From contig JBBFLE010000005.1 of the NCBI GenBank assembly GCA_037481695.1, forward strand, positions 1 through 64,000: 64,000 nucleotides of DNA. The letters are read 5' to 3'. Below, piece after piece: positions 18,032 through 26,955 of the stretch. The notes beneath the pieces were generated by a model. The model was not told the DNA's origin and did no database searches. It saw only the letters and a program-made list of their open reading frames with translations. The stretch is from a bacterium. GTDB taxonomy: Bacteria; Desulfobacterota; Desulfocorpusculales; Desulfocorpusculum. How positions within the stretch are numbered: the stretch's first letter is position 1; each line of letters begins with the position of its first letter. The position numbers were made by a program, and so were the translations under genes.

Positions 18032-19939
18032 ATGACCCATAAAGAACGCATTCTCATGGCAGCAAGGGGTGAGATGCCAGATGTGCTTCCTTATGTGCCG
18101 CGTTTTGACCTCTGGTACAATGCCAACCGATATCGGGGCACTCTTCCGGTTCAATACAGGGACAAGACCCCTGATGAGATAGCCAGGGCAGAGGGCTGGG
18201 CGCTTCACAAGGTGGTCCCTGAACTCCTGAACGTGGAAACAGAGCAGGACAACCTCTACCGCGCCATAGGGCTTTATGGCCTGAAGGAGTGTGGTTACGA
18301 GATCCGGTTTTCCCCCAGCGTTGAGGTCAGAGCAATTCCCTTGTCAGACTCCCTTAGGGTGGAGTACCACACACCCAAGGGTGTGATCAGCACCACCGAG
18401 GTGGTCACAGAGGAGATGAGGGGTGCAGGTGCCACCATCACATGGGTGGAGGAGAGGGCCATAAAGAGCTCCGAGGACTATGAAAGGCTGGCATATCTTT
18501 TTGAGCAGGCGGAGGTGGTGCCTCAGTACGAACGCTATGCCCGCTGGAGGCAGGACATAGGGCAAGGCGGGGTGGCAGTGCTCATGGGCAGCCTGGCCGC
18601 ATCCCCCATGCTCCATATCCAGAGAGATCTCTTGGATGCCACCAGGTTTTTCTACGAGTACCACGACCGCCAGAAAGAGATGAGGAAGCTGGCTGAGAGC
18701 CTGGAGTTCCTATATGAGAGGATTCTAAAAGTAGTGTGCGATTCCCCTGCAGAGGTGGTGCTCTGGGGGGCCAACTACGACGACATGATCACATATCCCC
18801 CCTATTTCCAAAAGGAGATCCTGCCCTGGCTTCAAAAAGCATCCCGGGCCTTGCAGGAAAAGGGCAAGCTCCTGCTGTGTCACTGCGACGGGGAAAACAT
18901 GGGCTTGATGGATCTTATCAGGGACTCTGGAATGCATGTGGCAGAGGCGGTTTGTCCTGCTCCCATGACAAAGATTCCCATAGAGGAATACTACAGGAGA
19001 TGGAAGGATCATCTCACCATCTGGGGCGGCATTCCCCAAAGCATGCTCTTGGCAGAGACAGCTTCGGATGAGGAGTTCCAGGCATACCTGGATCATTTCT
19101 TCAAGGCAGTGGCCCCAGGACAAAGGGTCATAGTGGGGATCGCGGATACAACTCCTCCCAATGCGGTCTTCGACAGGCTTCGCCGTATTGCAGATGAAGT
19201 GGCCAGGCACGGACGCCTCCCGTTGGAGGCAGGGGGCCTAAGACCAGTCCAAGGGCTGATGCCAGAGGCCCTGGAGGCTGCTGGGGAGGAGCTGCAAGAG
19301 GCCGAGATCTTCCATGCAGTGAGAAAGGCTGTGCTGGCCGGTGATCATGTGGGAATCCAGGCCAGTGTCAGGGAGCTTCTGGCACGAGGGATCCCAGCAG
19401 GGGATATACTGCACAAGGGCATGATTCATGCCATGGAAGCCATCGGGGCCAGGTTCAAAAGAGGGGAGGTGTTCATTCCCGAGGTGCTCCTTTCGGCCAG
19501 GGCCATGAACGAGGCCCTCAAGGTCCTGGAGCCCCATCTGGCAGGACAGAGGGTGGAAAAGGCAGGCCGGGTCCTCATAGGGACAGTGCGGGGAGATCTC
19601 CACGACATAGGTAAGAACATGGTGGCCACCATGCTAAGGGGAGTGGGTTTCCAGGTGCGAGACCTTGGCATCAACGTGAGCACAGAGCAATTCGTAAGAG
19701 AAGTTGAATCAACAAACCCTGACATACTGGCTCTGTCGGCACTGCTTACCACCACCATGCCCGAGATGGCCAAGGTCATCCAGGCCTTGAAGGCCAAAGG
19801 TTTGAGAGACCGCCTAAAGGTGATGGTGGGCGGGGCTCCTGTGAACCAGAAGTTTGCTCAAGAAATAGGAGCCGATGGCTATGCCCAGGATGCAGGAGAG
19901 GCCGTGGGCCTGGCCAAGCGGCTCATGGAGGGGAGGTAG
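18032..19939 (+). CDS. UroD-family methyltransferase fused to corrinoid-binding domain (CmuA-like), copy 2
   Basis: 635 residues with the same order as the 10476 gene: UroD-type barrel (about 1-395), helical cap (about 425-505) and corrinoid domain (from about 510) with GDLHDIGKNM (His524), SALLTTTMPEM and GGAPVNQ. The catalytic barrel has HCDGE (His284, Asp286), again Asp where MtaA has its zinc Cys; a separate Cys is present in AEAVCPAP (Cys308). The barrels of the two fusions are clearly diverged while the corrinoid halves stay close, so they probably handle different substrates or enantiomers. GAGGAGGT lies ahead of the ATG. Confidence 0.88.
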   Translation: MTHKERILMAARGEMPDVLPYVPRFDLWYNANRYRGTLPVQYRDKTPDEIARAEGWALHKVVPELLNVETEQDNLYRAIGLYGLKECGYEIRFSPSVEVRAIPLSDSLRVEYHTPKGVISTTEVVTEEMRGAGATITWVEERAIKSSEDYERLAYLFEQAEVVPQYERYARWRQDIGQGGVAVLMGSLAASPMLHIQRDLLDATRFFYEYHDRQKEMRKLAESLEFLYERILKVVCDSPAEVVLWGANYDDMITYPPYFQKEILPWLQKASRALQEKGKLLLCHCDGENMGLMDLIRDSGMHVAEAVCPAPMTKIPIEEYYRRWKDHLTIWGGIPQSMLLAETASDEEFQAYLDHFFKAVAPGQRVIVGIADTTPPNAVFDRLRRIADEVARHGRLPLEAGGLRPVQGLMPEALEAAGEELQEAEIFHAVRKAVLAGDHVGIQASVRELLARGIPAGDILHKGMIHAMEAIGARFKRGEVFIPEVLLSARAMNEALKVLEPHLAGQRVEKAGRVLIGTVRGDLHDIGKNMVATMLRGVGFQVRDLGINVSTEQFVREVESTNPDILALSALLTTTMPEMAKVIQALKAKGLRDRLKVMVGGAPVNQKFAQEIGADGYAQDAGEAVGLAKRLMEGR

Positions 19940-19942
19940 GAA

Positions 19943-20689
19943 TTGCTCTTGGAACAGCAAGAGGGGGGGTTAAGGGACCCCGGGGAAAAAGCTTCATGGA
20001 ATGGCCCCAGGGTGCTCATAGCTTGTAAGGTCATGGAGCCTGAGCTAGAGAGCCTGCGGGAAATGATCCAGGGAGTGCAGGTGCGCTATGTAGAGCAGGC
20101 CCTCCACAGGGTGCCCCAGAACATGGCCTCCAGGGTGCAGCAGGAGATAGATAGGGTTTCATCCTATGCGGGTCTTGTGATCCTGGGCTACGGGCTTTGT
20201 TCCAACGGGATCGTGGGGGTGGTTGCGCCTCCTCAAGGCCTAGTAGTTCCCAAGGCCCATGACTGCATAGCACTCTTTTTGGGCTCCCTGGAGAATTACA
20301 GGAGATCTTTTGGGGAGAGGCCTGGGACCTATTACCTGACACCCGGATGGGTTGCAGAGCACAAAGATCCCCTGGGCATCCTGCAGGAGTATATCCAGCG
20401 CTACGGGGAAGAGACCGCCCAGTGGGTGATGACAGAGGAACTCAAGCATTACACCCACATAGCTCTCATAAACAGTGGAGTCGGAGATGTAAAGAGGCTA
20501 AGAGAGCGGGCCAGGGAAAATGCCAGATACTTTGGCAAACAGTACCATGAGATAGCCGGTGATCTCTCATACTTGAGGAGATTGCTTCAGGGGCCTTACA
20601 CTGATGAAGATTTCTTCTTCATTGCTCCTGGGGAGAAGGTCACCCAAGAACGCTATCTGCAAGAGGCTCTGGCATGCGCGTCATCATGA
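19943..20689 (+). CDS. DUF1638 protein of a methyltransferase locus
   Basis: 248 residues from a TTG start with GGGAGGT six bases upstream. The core RVLIACKVMEPELESL and LVILGYGLCSNGIVGV are characteristic of DUF1638, a family commonly met beside corrinoid methyltransferase genes in anaerobes. It has conserved Cys and His residues (ACKV, GLCSN, HDCIALFLG) that could bind metal. The molecular function is not established to my knowledge. It starts three bases after the second fusion gene and its end overlaps the LarA-type gene by 16 bases, so all three are coupled. Confidence 0.8.
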   Translation: MLLEQQEGGLRDPGEKASWNGPRVLIACKVMEPELESLREMIQGVQVRYVEQALHRVPQNMASRVQQEIDRVSSYAGLVILGYGLCSNGIVGVVAPPQGLVVPKAHDCIALFLGSLENYRRSFGERPGTYYLTPGWVAEHKDPLGILQEYIQRYGEETAQWVMTEELKHYTHIALINSGVGDVKRLRERARENARYFGKQYHEIAGDLSYLRRLLQGPYTDEDFFFIAPGEKVTQERYLQEALACASS

Positions 20690-21966
20690 ACTATGGTCGA
20701 GAGGGTCTGGCCGTAGACTTGCCCGATGAGTGGGATGTGAGGGTAATTCGCAAGAGGCCCATGCCCGTCCTGGAAGATCCATTGGCTGCCATGAAAGCTG
20801 CCCTTGAGAACCCCGTTGGTTGTGCTCCCCTAAGGGACCTGGCCAAGGGAAAGAGGACTGCCTGCATCCTCATCTGCGACATCACCAGGCCAGTTCCCAA
20901 CAGAGTGATTCTACCTGTCCTCATAAGGACGCTTATGGATGGTGGGTTGGATCCGGGAAACATACAGGTCCTGGTGGCCACAGGCCTCCACAGGCCCAAC
21001 CAGGGTCAAGAGCTGGAGGAGCTGGTGGGGGATGAGTGGGTTCTTGCCACGGTTCCAGTGGAGAACCACTTTGCCCGTCAGGATTTGGACCACGTGGAAG
21101 TGGGGATCACGAGTCATGGGGTGCCTGTGCTCTTGGACAGGCGTTTTGTGCAAGCCCAATTGAAGATCGTCACCGGTTTGGTGGAGCCGCACTTCATGGC
21201 AGGTTATTCCGGGGGCCGAAAGGTGATCATGCCAGGGGTGGCCCACAAGAGCACCATAACTGCTCTTCACACGGCTCGCTATTTCGAGCATCCACGCTCT
21301 GCCAACTGCATCCTGGATGGGAACCCCCTTCACGAGGTACAGCTGGAGGTGGTACGCATGCTGGGAGGTGCCCTGGCCGTAAATGCAGTAATAGACGAGC
21401 ATCGCCGGATCTCTTTCTTGAATTTTGGTGAGATCCAAAGAAGCCACCTGGAGGCCGTAGGCTTCGTGAGGCCTTATGGGGAGATACCGGTCTCGGAGAA
21501 GTTTCGCACAGTGCTCACTAGCAGTGCCGGTTACCCCCTGGACAGAACCTACTATCAGACCGTGAAGGGCATGGTGGGGGCCATGGATCTCCTGGAGCCA
21601 GGGGGAGACCTTTTCATTGTGAGCGAGATCTCCGAAGGCTTCGGTTCCCTAGAGTACCGAGAGGCCCAGGAGAGACTAATGCGGCTTGGCTCAGATGGGT
21701 TTCTGCAAGAGATCCTCCCAAGAGATCACGCCCTCATAGACGAGTGGCAGACCGAGATGCAGCTAAAGCCCATGAGGGTGGGACAGATTCACCTTTACAC
21801 CAAGGCTCTGGATCCAGAGGAAAGGGCCCTGACCGGGGTAAGGATAATAGAGGATCTGGAGGGGGAGATCCGAAGGAGCGTGGAGCGCTCTGGCCAGAGG
21901 AGGATCGTGGTCTTGCCAGAAGGGCCTTACGTGGTTCCCATTTACAGATCCCCTTCCCATCAGTGA
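20674..21966 (+). CDS. LarA-family nickel-pincer 2-hydroxyacid racemase/epimerase
   Basis: 430 residues. Catalytic positions match Lactiplantibacillus LarA almost number for number: Arg72 (DITRPVPN), His106 (GLHRP), His173 (EPHFMAGYSGG), Lys183 (GGRKVIMPG, which anchors the nickel-pincer nucleotide) and His199 (ALHTARY), compared with Arg75, His108, His174, Lys184 and His200. The enzyme family racemises or epimerises alpha-hydroxy acids by hydride transfer. LarB, LarC and LarE, needed to build the cofactor, are not in this window. Its place in a demethylation operon suggests that a hydroxy acid is a product or substrate of the pathway, but that is inference. Confidence 0.85.
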   Translation: MRVIMNYGREGLAVDLPDEWDVRVIRKRPMPVLEDPLAAMKAALENPVGCAPLRDLAKGKRTACILICDITRPVPNRVILPVLIRTLMDGGLDPGNIQVLVATGLHRPNQGQELEELVGDEWVLATVPVENHFARQDLDHVEVGITSHGVPVLLDRRFVQAQLKIVTGLVEPHFMAGYSGGRKVIMPGVAHKSTITALHTARYFEHPRSANCILDGNPLHEVQLEVVRMLGGALAVNAVIDEHRRISFLNFGEIQRSHLEAVGFVRPYGEIPVSEKFRTVLTSSAGYPLDRTYYQTVKGMVGAMDLLEPGGDLFIVSEISEGFGSLEYREAQERLMRLGSDGFLQEILPRDHALIDEWQTEMQLKPMRVGQIHLYTKALDPEERALTGVRIIEDLEGEIRRSVERSGQRRIVVLPEGPYVVPIYRSPSHQ

Positions 21967-22099
21967 CCGCTTTGAGTCCATCAACCTTGGCCCCAAGGGG
22001 TGAATCCATTGCCTTGGATCAAAGTTTAGGCCCCTGGGGGCATGGGTTGGGAATCCGGGCCCTTTGGCAGGTTGTTTTTGGGAGGGGGCAGACTTTTGC

Positions 22100-24025
22100 A
22101 TGTGCGCAAGAGATCTTCTTGTGGAAAATAAGTCCCATATGTGCAGGGTAATCCTTGAGCCTTCCGGTATGTCCCTGGAGGTTCCCCGTGGCACCACCAT
22201 ATTGGAAGCTGCCTCAGGTGCTGGTTTCAGAATCAGGGCCGAGTGCGGAGGGAAAGGTCTCTGCGGCAAGTGTATTGTAAAAGTGCACCCCCCTGAAGGG
22301 GCGTCGCCGCCTGAGATCGCGGAATCAGAGTTTATAACGCAGAAGGAACTCGAGGCAGGCATCAGACTGGCCTGCCAATGCAGGATAGAGGGCTTCCTCA
22401 GCGTTGAGGTGCCTCCTGAGTCCCAGGAGACTGAGGAGGCCCTGGGTAAGATTGCCCTCAGAGGCAGATACAGGGTGGATCCAACGGTCAAGAGGCTTTT
22501 TCTTGCTGGCTCTGGAGCCTCCCTGGGGGATGAGCGCCAGCCTTCAGACCTGGTGGAAAAGTTGCTGGAGCGCTTGGAAGAGCTCGGCATATTGCCTGAG
22601 CCCAGGCTGGAGCTTGGCGCCTTGCGGGAGCTCAGCATGAGCCCCTCCCTTCAAGGTGACCTCACCGTTATTTGCCACAAGGATCGAGGCATAACGGGGA
22701 TAAGAGAGGGTATTAAACAACCAAGCCTGGGGGTGGCCCTGGACATAGGCACAACCACCCTTGCCGCCTATCTGTGTGATCTCACAAGCGGTGAGATCCT
22801 TGCCTCGGCAGGCGTAGCAAATCCCCAGAGGCGATTTGGGCAAGACGTGATAAGCCGCATAGGTTTTGCAAGCCAGGGACGAGGTTCCCTCCTGGAGCTG
22901 CACCGTGAGGTGATTCAAGGCCTCAATGGACTGATCCACAAGTGTCTGGCCAGAGCCAGGGCTGCTGCCCAGCAGGTGGATGAGGTGGTGGCTGTGGGGA
23001 ACACTTGCATGGTGGAGCTCTTTTCCGGGCTCAATCCCAGGGCCCTGGGCGCGGCTCCCTATCTTCCGGTAACCAGGAGCTTCCCTGACCTGAGAGCAAG
23101 CGAGCTGGGATTAGAGATTTCCCCTGGGGCAAACGTGCACATTCTGCCTGTTATCTCGGGCTTCGTGGGGGCAGACACGGTCTCTGCCATTTTGGCCGAC
23201 GGCCTCCACAACAGGCATGAGATCACCCTTCTTGTGGACATAGGCACCAACGGCGAGATAGTGCTGGGAGGCAGATGTGGGCTTTGGGCCACCAGCTGTG
23301 CCACGGGCCCGGCACTGGAAGGAGCGCATATAAGCTGCGGCATGCGGGCAATCAGGGGGGCCATCCATAGGGTTTGGGAGCATGGTGGCAGATTGCATTG
23401 GGAGACCCTGGGAGGCCCAGAGGCAAGGCCCAGAGGCCTTTGCGGATCAGGGATAATAGATGCCATTGCCACCTTGAGGTCCATGGGGGTGATCCTTCCT
23501 TCGGGGAGGCTCAAGGAGGAGGCCCCTGGGGTCATTTTGGACGAAAAGGGCATTGGAAGAGCATTCCCTCTGGTGGGGAAGCAGGACACGGCCACGGCAA
23601 AGGACATACAGATAACCCTAGGGGACATACGCCAGATCCAGTTGGCCAAGGCAGCCCTGTGCGTGGGCATCATGTTCTTGATGCGGAGGGCAGGGGTGGA
23701 GAGGGTGGACAGGCTGGTTTTGACAGGCGCCTTTGGAGCCAGATTCGACTGGCGCTCGGCGGTGGCCATAGGGATGATTCCCCAAGAGGCAATCTCCGGA
23801 GAGGTGGAGACCATGGAGAATGCAGCGGGCCTGGGAGCGGTCATGGCCCTTCTGGATCAGGGCCAAAGGCGTGAGGCGGCCAGCCTTGCCAGGAGCGTTA
23901 AGGTTTTGGAGCTGGCTCAAGAGCCTGACTTCGGGGTTGAGTATCCCATGGCCATGGGCTTTCCTGCAGCAAGATGGGAAGAGTCCCCAGATCTCACCCC
24001 AGAAAGGGACATTCTGGTCCCATGA
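22100..24025 (+). CDS. RACo-type corrinoid activation protein ([2Fe-2S] + ASKHA, DUF4445)
   Basis: About 641 residues from the ATG at 22100 (GGAGGGGG upstream); an ATG at 22139 is also possible and would begin right at the ferredoxin fold. Cysteines AECGGKGLCGKC (49, 55, 58) plus ACQC (92) make a [2Fe-2S] site. The large C-terminal part has ASKHA phosphate motifs VALDIGTTTLAAYL and LVDIGTNGEI and ends its fold with GAFGARFDWRSAVAIG. RACo/RamA-like proteins use ATP to reduce inactive Co(II) corrinoid back to Co(I). It should serve all three corrinoid proteins of the island and is its last gene. Confidence 0.9.
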   Translation: MCARDLLVENKSHMCRVILEPSGMSLEVPRGTTILEAASGAGFRIRAECGGKGLCGKCIVKVHPPEGASPPEIAESEFITQKELEAGIRLACQCRIEGFLSVEVPPESQETEEALGKIALRGRYRVDPTVKRLFLAGSGASLGDERQPSDLVEKLLERLEELGILPEPRLELGALRELSMSPSLQGDLTVICHKDRGITGIREGIKQPSLGVALDIGTTTLAAYLCDLTSGEILASAGVANPQRRFGQDVISRIGFASQGRGSLLELHREVIQGLNGLIHKCLARARAAAQQVDEVVAVGNTCMVELFSGLNPRALGAAPYLPVTRSFPDLRASELGLEISPGANVHILPVISGFVGADTVSAILADGLHNRHEITLLVDIGTNGEIVLGGRCGLWATSCATGPALEGAHISCGMRAIRGAIHRVWEHGGRLHWETLGGPEARPRGLCGSGIIDAIATLRSMGVILPSGRLKEEAPGVILDEKGIGRAFPLVGKQDTATAKDIQITLGDIRQIQLAKAALCVGIMFLMRRAGVERVDRLVLTGAFGARFDWRSAVAIGMIPQEAISGEVETMENAAGLGAVMALLDQGQRREAASLARSVKVLELAQEPDFGVEYPMAMGFPAARWEESPDLTPERDILVP

Positions 24026-24363
24026 GGCCGGATTTTGACCTTGACATCTTGAGCGGTTTGGCTGTAAAAACTCCAGTTAATCTTCTGTTCTAAGGCATAG
24101 GGGGCATGCTCTGGATCTGGGGTGTTACCAGGCCAGGAAGCGGCTTTTTCAACTTCCCCCGAGGTGCGCCCTCGGCGTCGAATTCTGTTGGCTCTGTCTC
24201 TACAAGGCTGGCTTCCTGAGAGGTCGTTGTAATAATTCCCAAGCATTACCGCCATCTTCTAAAGAGGCACCAAAGAGGCCAGGATATTTGTTTTTTTGGA
24301 CCCCAGAGAGGCCAGGCTGGGGGCCACCATCAAAGACTCCCACATTGATCCGGAGGAACCGAG
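24026..24363. other. Non-coding gap between the methyl island and a hybrid kinase
   Basis: 338 bases with no credible gene. It contains a candidate sigma-70 promoter (24041-24070) and a perfect 6-bp hairpin CCGAGG-TGCGC-CCTCGG at 24159-24175 without a T-tract. A T-run at 24289-24297 precedes, rather than follows, any stem. Its main role is probably to end the methyl island and start the kinase transcript. Confidence 0.5.
24041..24070 (+). promoter_or_regulatory. Candidate sigma-70 promoter
   Basis: A perfect -35 TTGACA (24041-24046) is followed after 18 bases by TAAAAA (24065-24070), four of six matches to the -10 box. It lies about 290 bases ahead of the hybrid kinase gene, giving a long leader, so the assignment is tentative. 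Confidence 0.38.
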
Positions 24364-26760
24364 ATGGGGGATGAGGAGCGAGAGGAGCTCAAACGGAAAG
24401 TCCAGGCACTGGAAAGAACACTTGGAGAAGCACAGGAGCAAATTGGATACCTTCAGGCCCAAACTGCTTTGTATCAGATGATGATAGAGCGCTCCTTGAG
24501 CGGCATCTACCTGATACGGGACGGCAATTACCTGTTTGCCAATCCTGCCTACTGTGATATAGCCGGGTATTCCTGGGAAGAACTCACAAAAAGGGATGCA
24601 CTGGACATCATACACCCAGAGGAGAGGGAGTTCGTAAGGGAAAGGCTCAAGAGGAGACTCGCGGGAGAGAGTGTTCCAGGGGAGTACGAGATCAGAATCC
24701 TAAGACCTGACGGCCAGGTGCGCCACGTTTGGGTAAGGGCCCAAAGAGTCATGTACCAGGCAGAGCCAGCAGTGCTGGGGAACCTGGCGGATATCACCCA
24801 ACTGCGCCAGACTGATTTGGCTCTTAAGGAGTCTGAGGAGCGCTTCCGCATGGTCTTCCAGAACGCATCTGTGGGGATCACCCTGGTCAGCCCGGATGGA
24901 ATCTTTCTGGATGTGAATAGGGCCATGGCCGGGCTCCTGGGCTATGAGCCCCAAGACCTGATAGGGAAAAGGGTCACACAATTCACTCACCCTGAAGACC
25001 TGGCTACAAGGGAGGTCTTCCTGGAAGAGCTCCTGTCTGGGCGCATACCTTGGGGACAGCAGGATCGCCGCTTTCTCCACAAGGAGGGGTCAATCATATG
25101 GGGACGCATATGCTCTAGCCTTCAGAGAGACCAGAAGGGCAACCTCCAGTACTTCATCTCCTTGGTGCAGGACATAACAGCCCAGAAAAAGGCCGAGGAT
25201 GCCCTCAAAGAAAGCGAGCAGCGCTATAGAAACCTTGTGGAAGTGCTTCCCGAGGGGGTATGGGTCCAGAGGGAAGGGGTCATACTTTATGTGAATCCTG
25301 CCATGGTGAGACTCCTGGGGGCCTCCACCCCAGAGGAACTCGTGGGAAGATCTATTTATGAGTTCGTACATCCCGAATCCAGGGCTTCTGTAGAGCAGAG
25401 GACCCAAGAGATCCAGCAGGATGGTGGTACAGTACCTCTCAAAGAGCAGCGGTATGTTTCGCTCAAGGGCTCTGTTCTGGAGGTGGAAACCAGTGCCACG
25501 GCCGTGCCCTTTCAAGGCCAGAGGGCCGTGCTGGCTGTATACCGAGACATCTCTGCCAGAAAGCGTCAAGAAAGAGAAAGAGAAGAGCTCCACAAGCGCT
25601 ATCTCCAGGCCCAGAAGATGGAGGCAGTGGGAACCCTGGCAGGTGGCATTGCCCATGATTTCAATAACATACTCATGTCCATCCAGGGGAACGTCTCTCT
25701 CATGCTTCTGGAGACCCCAGAGGATCACCCCCACAGGGAAAGGCTCGAGGTCATTCAGGAGGCAATCAGAAGCGGGGCGGATCTAAGCAGGCAACTGCTG
25801 GGCTTTGCCAGAGGGGGTAATTACGATGTTAGGCCACTGAACATAAACGAGGTTGTAGAAAAAACCTCCAGCATGTTCAGCAGAACCAGAAAGGAGATCA
25901 GCATTCACAAGAGGTTCCAGCCAGACATCTGGACAGTGGATGCGGATCGCAGCCAGATGGAACAGGTTTTCATGAACCTCTTTGTCAATGCCTCGGATGC
26001 CATGCCAGGAGGTGGGGAGCTGTTTCTGGACACCCAGAACGTGAGCCTGGACGAGGATTACCTGAGGCCATATTCCATGCCCCCAGGCCCATACGTGAGA
26101 ATATCTGTGACCGACTCTGGCACAGGCATGGACGAGGAGACACTCAAGCATGTGTTTGAGCCCTTCTTTACTACCAAGACCATGGGCAGGGGAACCGGGT
26201 TGGGCCTGGCCACGGTTTACGGCATAGTCAAGGCACACAAAGGTTTGATCACAGTTTACAGCACCCCCGGCCAGGGGAGCACTTTCCACATTTACCTGCC
26301 GGCTTCCCCGAGAGAGCCTTCGAGGCAACTCAGGCTTCCCCAAGGGGTGGTCAAGGGGAAGGGCACAATACTGCTCATCGATGATGAGGAGATGATCCTG
26401 AAGGTGGCAAGTCAGCTCTTGGAGGCACTGGGTTACAAGGTGGTCAAGGCAAAAGGTGGCCAAGCTGGTCTCAAGAGTTATGAGGAGTTGATGCACCAGG
26501 TGGATCTGGTCATTCTGGACATGATAATGCCAGACCTTGGAGGATCCCAGGTATTTGAGAGGCTCAAAGAGATGAACCCCAAGGTAAGAGTGCTTCTCTC
26601 CAGCGGTTATGCAGTAAACGGTGAGGCCAAACAGATACTGGAAAAGGGCTGCAGGGGCTTCATCCAGAAACCCTTCAACCTGGCGGAGCTTTCCCAGAAG
26701 GTGCAGGCAGCCTTGAGGGAGGAATCCCTTGAGGACCCTAGCCATGACAAAACCCTTTGA
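24364..26760 (+). CDS. Hybrid sensor histidine kinase (three PAS, HisKA, HATPase, receiver)
   Basis: 798 residues with no membrane segment. A short coiled coil (2-40) leads into three PAS domains (about 40-155, 160-275, 280-400). Next come HisKA with [12 protein letters not shown] (His431), an ATPase domain with [15 protein letters not shown] and [13 protein letters not shown], and a C-terminal receiver domain with [13 protein letters not shown] as phospho-acceptor region. The HDFNN box is typical of hybrid kinases that pass phosphate through their own receiver. GGAGGAA precedes the ATG. No dedicated regulator lies beside it, so its partner is probably elsewhere. It may be unrelated to the methyl island. 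Confidence 0.9.
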   Translation: MGDEEREELKRKVQALERTLGEAQEQIGYLQAQTALYQMMIERSLSGIYLIRDGNYLFANPAYCDIAGYSWEELTKRDALDIIHPEEREFVRERLKRRLAGESVPGEYEIRILRPDGQVRHVWVRAQRVMYQAEPAVLGNLADITQLRQTDLALKESEERFRMVFQNASVGITLVSPDGIFLDVNRAMAGLLGYEPQDLIGKRVTQFTHPEDLATREVFLEELLSGRIPWGQQDRRFLHKEGSIIWGRICSSLQRDQKGNLQYFISLVQDITAQKKAEDALKESEQRYRNLVEVLPEGVWVQREGVILYVNPAMVRLLGASTPEELVGRSIYEFVHPESRASVEQRTQEIQQDGGTVPLKEQRYVSLKGSVLEVETSATAVPFQGQRAVLAVYRDISARKRQEREREELHKRYLQAQKMEAVGTLAGGIAHDFNNILMSIQGNVSLMLLETPEDHPHRERLEVIQEAIRSGADLSRQLLGFARGGNYDVRPLNINEVVEKTSSMFSRTRKEISIHKRFQPDIWTVDADRSQMEQVFMNLFVNASDAMPGGGELFLDTQNVSLDEDYLRPYSMPPGPYVRISVTDSGTGMDEETLKHVFEPFFTTKTMGRGTGLGLATVYGIVKAHKGLITVYSTPGQGSTFHIYLPASPREPSRQLRLPQGVVKGKGTILLIDDEEMILKVASQLLEALGYKVVKAKGGQAGLKSYEELMHQVDLVILDMIMPDLGGSQVFERLKEMNPKVRVLLSSGYAVNGEAKQILEKGCRGFIQKPFNLAELSQKVQAALREESLEDPSHDKTL

Positions 26761-26955
26761 GGCAAGGTTTTGGGTGAGGTACATATGGTGGCCCAGAAGA
26801 TATTTTTGTGTAGCAGCTTTCATCAGGGACCACAAGGGGCGGGTTCCATGTGACTATGTTCCCCGGAGCCCCAACCCGGCTCTAGGGTCAGCAAGTTTAG
26901 GTGGGAGATGGAGGCAAACCTTGGGGGCCCATAGTTTTTTGGAGGCTGGGGTATT

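Noticed and set aside
22064-22099. TTG start giving a longer RACo-type protein
   Set aside because: The added residues are not part of the ferredoxin fold, and later ATGs (22100, 22139) fit the ribosome site or domain start better.
24100-24200. Hairpin-rich stretch resembling a tRNA or terminator
   Set aside because: The 6-bp stem has no T-tract and no tRNA arms can be drawn around it.
24258-24282. GGCAC-N5-AGGC looked like a sigma-54 promoter before the hybrid kinase
   Set aside because: Spacing is right but the -12 box has AGGC instead of TTGC and no enhancer or adjacent sigma-54 activator is present; a sigma-70 element fits as well.
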